A stretch of DNA of 17,590 nt from the NCBI GenBank assembly GCA_012032215.1, contig JAAURO010000005.1, forward strand, positions 1 to 17,590, written 5' to 3'. Positions 16,375 to 17,590 of this stretch are shown here, piece by piece. The stretch's first letter is position 1. Every line of letters starts with the position of its first letter. The stretch comes from Limnobacter sp. GTDB taxonomy: Bacteria > Pseudomonadota > Gammaproteobacteria > Burkholderiales > Burkholderiaceae_B. The translations under genes and the position numbers were made by a program. The notes under the pieces are model-generated. The model had not been told where the DNA came from. It saw only the letters and a program-made list of their open reading frames with translations, and ran no database searches.

Positions 16375-17406
16375 ATGGCAATCAGTCCGATTACGGAAAT
16401 TATCCAGGAAATGCGGCAGGGCCGTATGGTAATTCTGGTGGACGAAGAAGACCGCGAGAACGAGGGTGATCTGGTTTTGGCTTCCGATTTCGTCACGCCT
16501 GACGCCATTAATTTTATGGCCAGGTTTGGTCGTGGGCTGATTTGTCTTACCCTTACCGAATCGCGTTGCAACGAGCTGGGGCTGCGTCCCATGGTGGCAA
16601 AAAACAGCGCCTCGTATGGCACCAATTTTACGGTGTCCATCGAGGCCGCACAGGGCGTGTCTACTGGTATTTCGGCGGCAGATCGTGCGCACACCATTCG
16701 TGTGGCGGTTAACCGCCAGGCCAAGCCCGAAGACCTGGTGCAGCCAGGGCATGTGTTTCCGCTGTCGGCTGTCAATGGGGGGGTGCTCATGCGTGCTGGC
16801 CACACCGAAGCAGGTTGCGATTTGGCGGCCATGGCTGGGCTGTCTGCCTCCTCTGTAATTTGCGAAATCATGAAAGACGATGGCACCATGGCACGCCTGC
16901 CTGATCTCATTGAGTTTGCGAAGTTACACCAATTAAAAATAGGCACCATTGCCGATCTGATTCAGCACCGCAGCGCCAACGAGTCGCTGGTAGAGCGGGT
17001 GCACAGTCGCCCGCTGCACACTGCTTTTGGCCAGTTTGAATGCGTGGCTTACCGCGATATTCCCACGGGCGCTACGCACCTGGCTTTGGTGTATGGCACC
17101 ATTGACCCCCAGCAGGAGGTGCTGGTGCGTGTGCACGAACCCACCTCTTTGCTGGATGTGCTGGAAGTCGGGCTTTCGGGGCATTCATTTTCTGTGGCCG
17201 CCGCCCAGCAAAAAATTGTAGAGGCTGGTGCCGGTGTGGTGGTTCTGCTCAATTGCGAGGTGTCTTCCGAGCGTTTGCTGGGGCAGTTTCAATGGCTCGA
17301 TGAAGTCGAGCAAACTGGCTTTGCCGCGCGCAAAGGCGCGGGTTCCAGCCAGGACTTACGCACTTACGGCGTAGGCGCACAAATTCTGCGCGATTTGCAC
17401 GTTTAA
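16375..17406 (+). CDS. ribB: 3,4-dihydroxy-2-butanone 4-phosphate synthase with degenerate GTP cyclohydrolase II-like domain
   Basis: Makes the four-carbon unit of riboflavin from ribulose 5-phosphate. 343 aa from ATG 16375 with AGGA about 9 nt upstream. The N-terminal DHBP synthase domain (about 1-200) has the acidic metal/substrate loop [12 protein letters not shown] from residue 23, then TNFTVSIEA and [15 protein letters not shown] with His143 and Glu145. The C-terminal part (about 205-343) is RibA-like in outline ([11 protein letters not shown]...THLALVYG), but the zinc-binding stretch of real GTP cyclohydrolase II (HSECLTGDxxxSxRCDC) is replaced by [20 protein letters not shown], so all three zinc cysteines are gone. 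RibA activity must come from another gene. Such RibB proteins with a dead RibA domain are common in proteobacteria, where they are often labelled ribBA. The 49-bp gap after lnt is too short for an FMN riboswitch. Confidence 0.93.
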   Translation: MAISPITEIIQEMRQGRMVILVDEEDRENEGDLVLASDFVTPDAINFMARFGRGLICLTLTESRCNELGLRPMVAKNSASYGTNFTVSIEAAQGVSTGISAADRAHTIRVAVNRQAKPEDLVQPGHVFPLSAVNGGVLMRAGHTEAGCDLAAMAGLSASSVICEIMKDDGTMARLPDLIEFAKLHQLKIGTIADLIQHRSANESLVERVHSRPLHTAFGQFECVAYRDIPTGATHLALVYGTIDPQQEVLVRVHEPTSLLDVLEVGLSGHSFSVAAAQQKIVEAGAGVVVLLNCEVSSERLLGQFQWLDEVEQTGFAARKGAGSSQDLRTYGVGAQILRDLHV

Positions 17407-17550
17407 AAAATGAAGTTGTTGTCGCGTCCCCGAAAAATGCCTAGCATGACCGGGTTCGATCTGGAGGTGTCTGGCTATGTTGGCCAAGACACCCAATAAG
17501 TGGAGAAACCAAATGAATCTGAACCAACACGCCAACAAGTGGAGCACACA
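17407..17550 (+). other. ribB–ribH spacer with imperfect direct repeat and small reading frames
   Basis: This 144-bp spacer carries an imperfect direct repeat at 17489-17516 and 17529-17554. Both copies read roughly CCAA-AAGTGGAG then CAA-ATGA, so each places a GTGGAG ribosome-binding-like sequence before an ATG. Small frames exist: 17410-17499 (29 codons, starting just after the ribB stop) and 17477-17554 (25 codons), whose TGA overlaps the downstream ATG as ATGA. The latter could couple translation to the next gene. None has a clear homologue and I cannot tell whether any is translated. Confidence 0.4.
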
Positions 17551-17590
17551 ATGAGCACAAACCCCGGAAATGTCCCAGCCAGTTTGAACG
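17551..17590 (+). CDS. ribH: Probable start of 6,7-dimethyl-8-ribityllumazine synthase (truncated by window end)
   Basis: ATG 17551 opens a frame reading MSTNPGNVPASLN up to the window edge, with GTGGAG 5-10 nt upstream. Position right after ribB and the ASLN start, similar to the (A)xLNGxGLRI beginning of many RibH proteins, make lumazine synthase the best guess. Only 13 residues are visible, so the name is mainly inferred from gene order. Confidence 0.5.
   Translation, partial: MSTNPGNVPASLN

Overview
The window looks like a chromosomal segment of a betaproteobacterium of the order Burkholderiales. This rests on the order proS – lytic transglycosylase – ffh – ypjD/ccsA – PP0621 family – ampD, class Ia nrdAB with tandem NrdR sites, coq7, a miaB–corC–lnt block and a ribB–ribH block. 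A Limnobacter-like relative is possible, but I cannot settle the genus by eye.

Layout. 1-4739 is conserved housekeeping: the 3' end of proS, a secreted lytic transglycosylase, ffh on the minus strand, then a tightly packed plus-strand run ypjD/ccsA – PP0621-type protein – ampD. 4571-4901 is the regulatory region of nrdAB, with a cluster of DnaA-box-like sites and two NrdR boxes 31 bp apart. 5003-9299 is nrdA and nrdB, separated by a perfect 14-bp inverted repeat. 9300-12250 is the only accessory-looking part. It holds remnants of a Fic-like winged helix and of a MazF/ChpB-type toxin, then coq7 (minus), a 172-bp MITE-like element with 22-bp terminal inverted repeats, and a leucine-rich-repeat gene with effector-like features (no signal peptide, plant-type LRRs, a 12-bp tandem repeat array, a c-Myc-like basic motif at the extreme C-terminus). 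12260-17590 returns to core genes: miaB, corC, lnt, a RibB with a degenerate RibA-like domain, and the probable start of ribH.

How the genes work together. ffh serves co-translational membrane targeting. ampD and the lytic transglycosylase act on peptidoglycan and its recycling. nrdAB make deoxyribonucleotides under likely NrdR and DnaA control. coq7 acts in ubiquinone synthesis, miaB modifies tRNA, corC and lnt are membrane/envelope functions, and ribB/ribH make riboflavin.

Annotation warning. Five core genes (ffh, nrdA, nrdB, coq7, miaB) are interrupted by nine single-base indels, most in short homopolymers. Restoring one base at each site gives full-length canonical proteins, so I read these as sequence errors and annotate the genes as whole. 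The best candidate for something undescribed is the LRR gene at 10743-12152 with its mobile-element neighbourhood.
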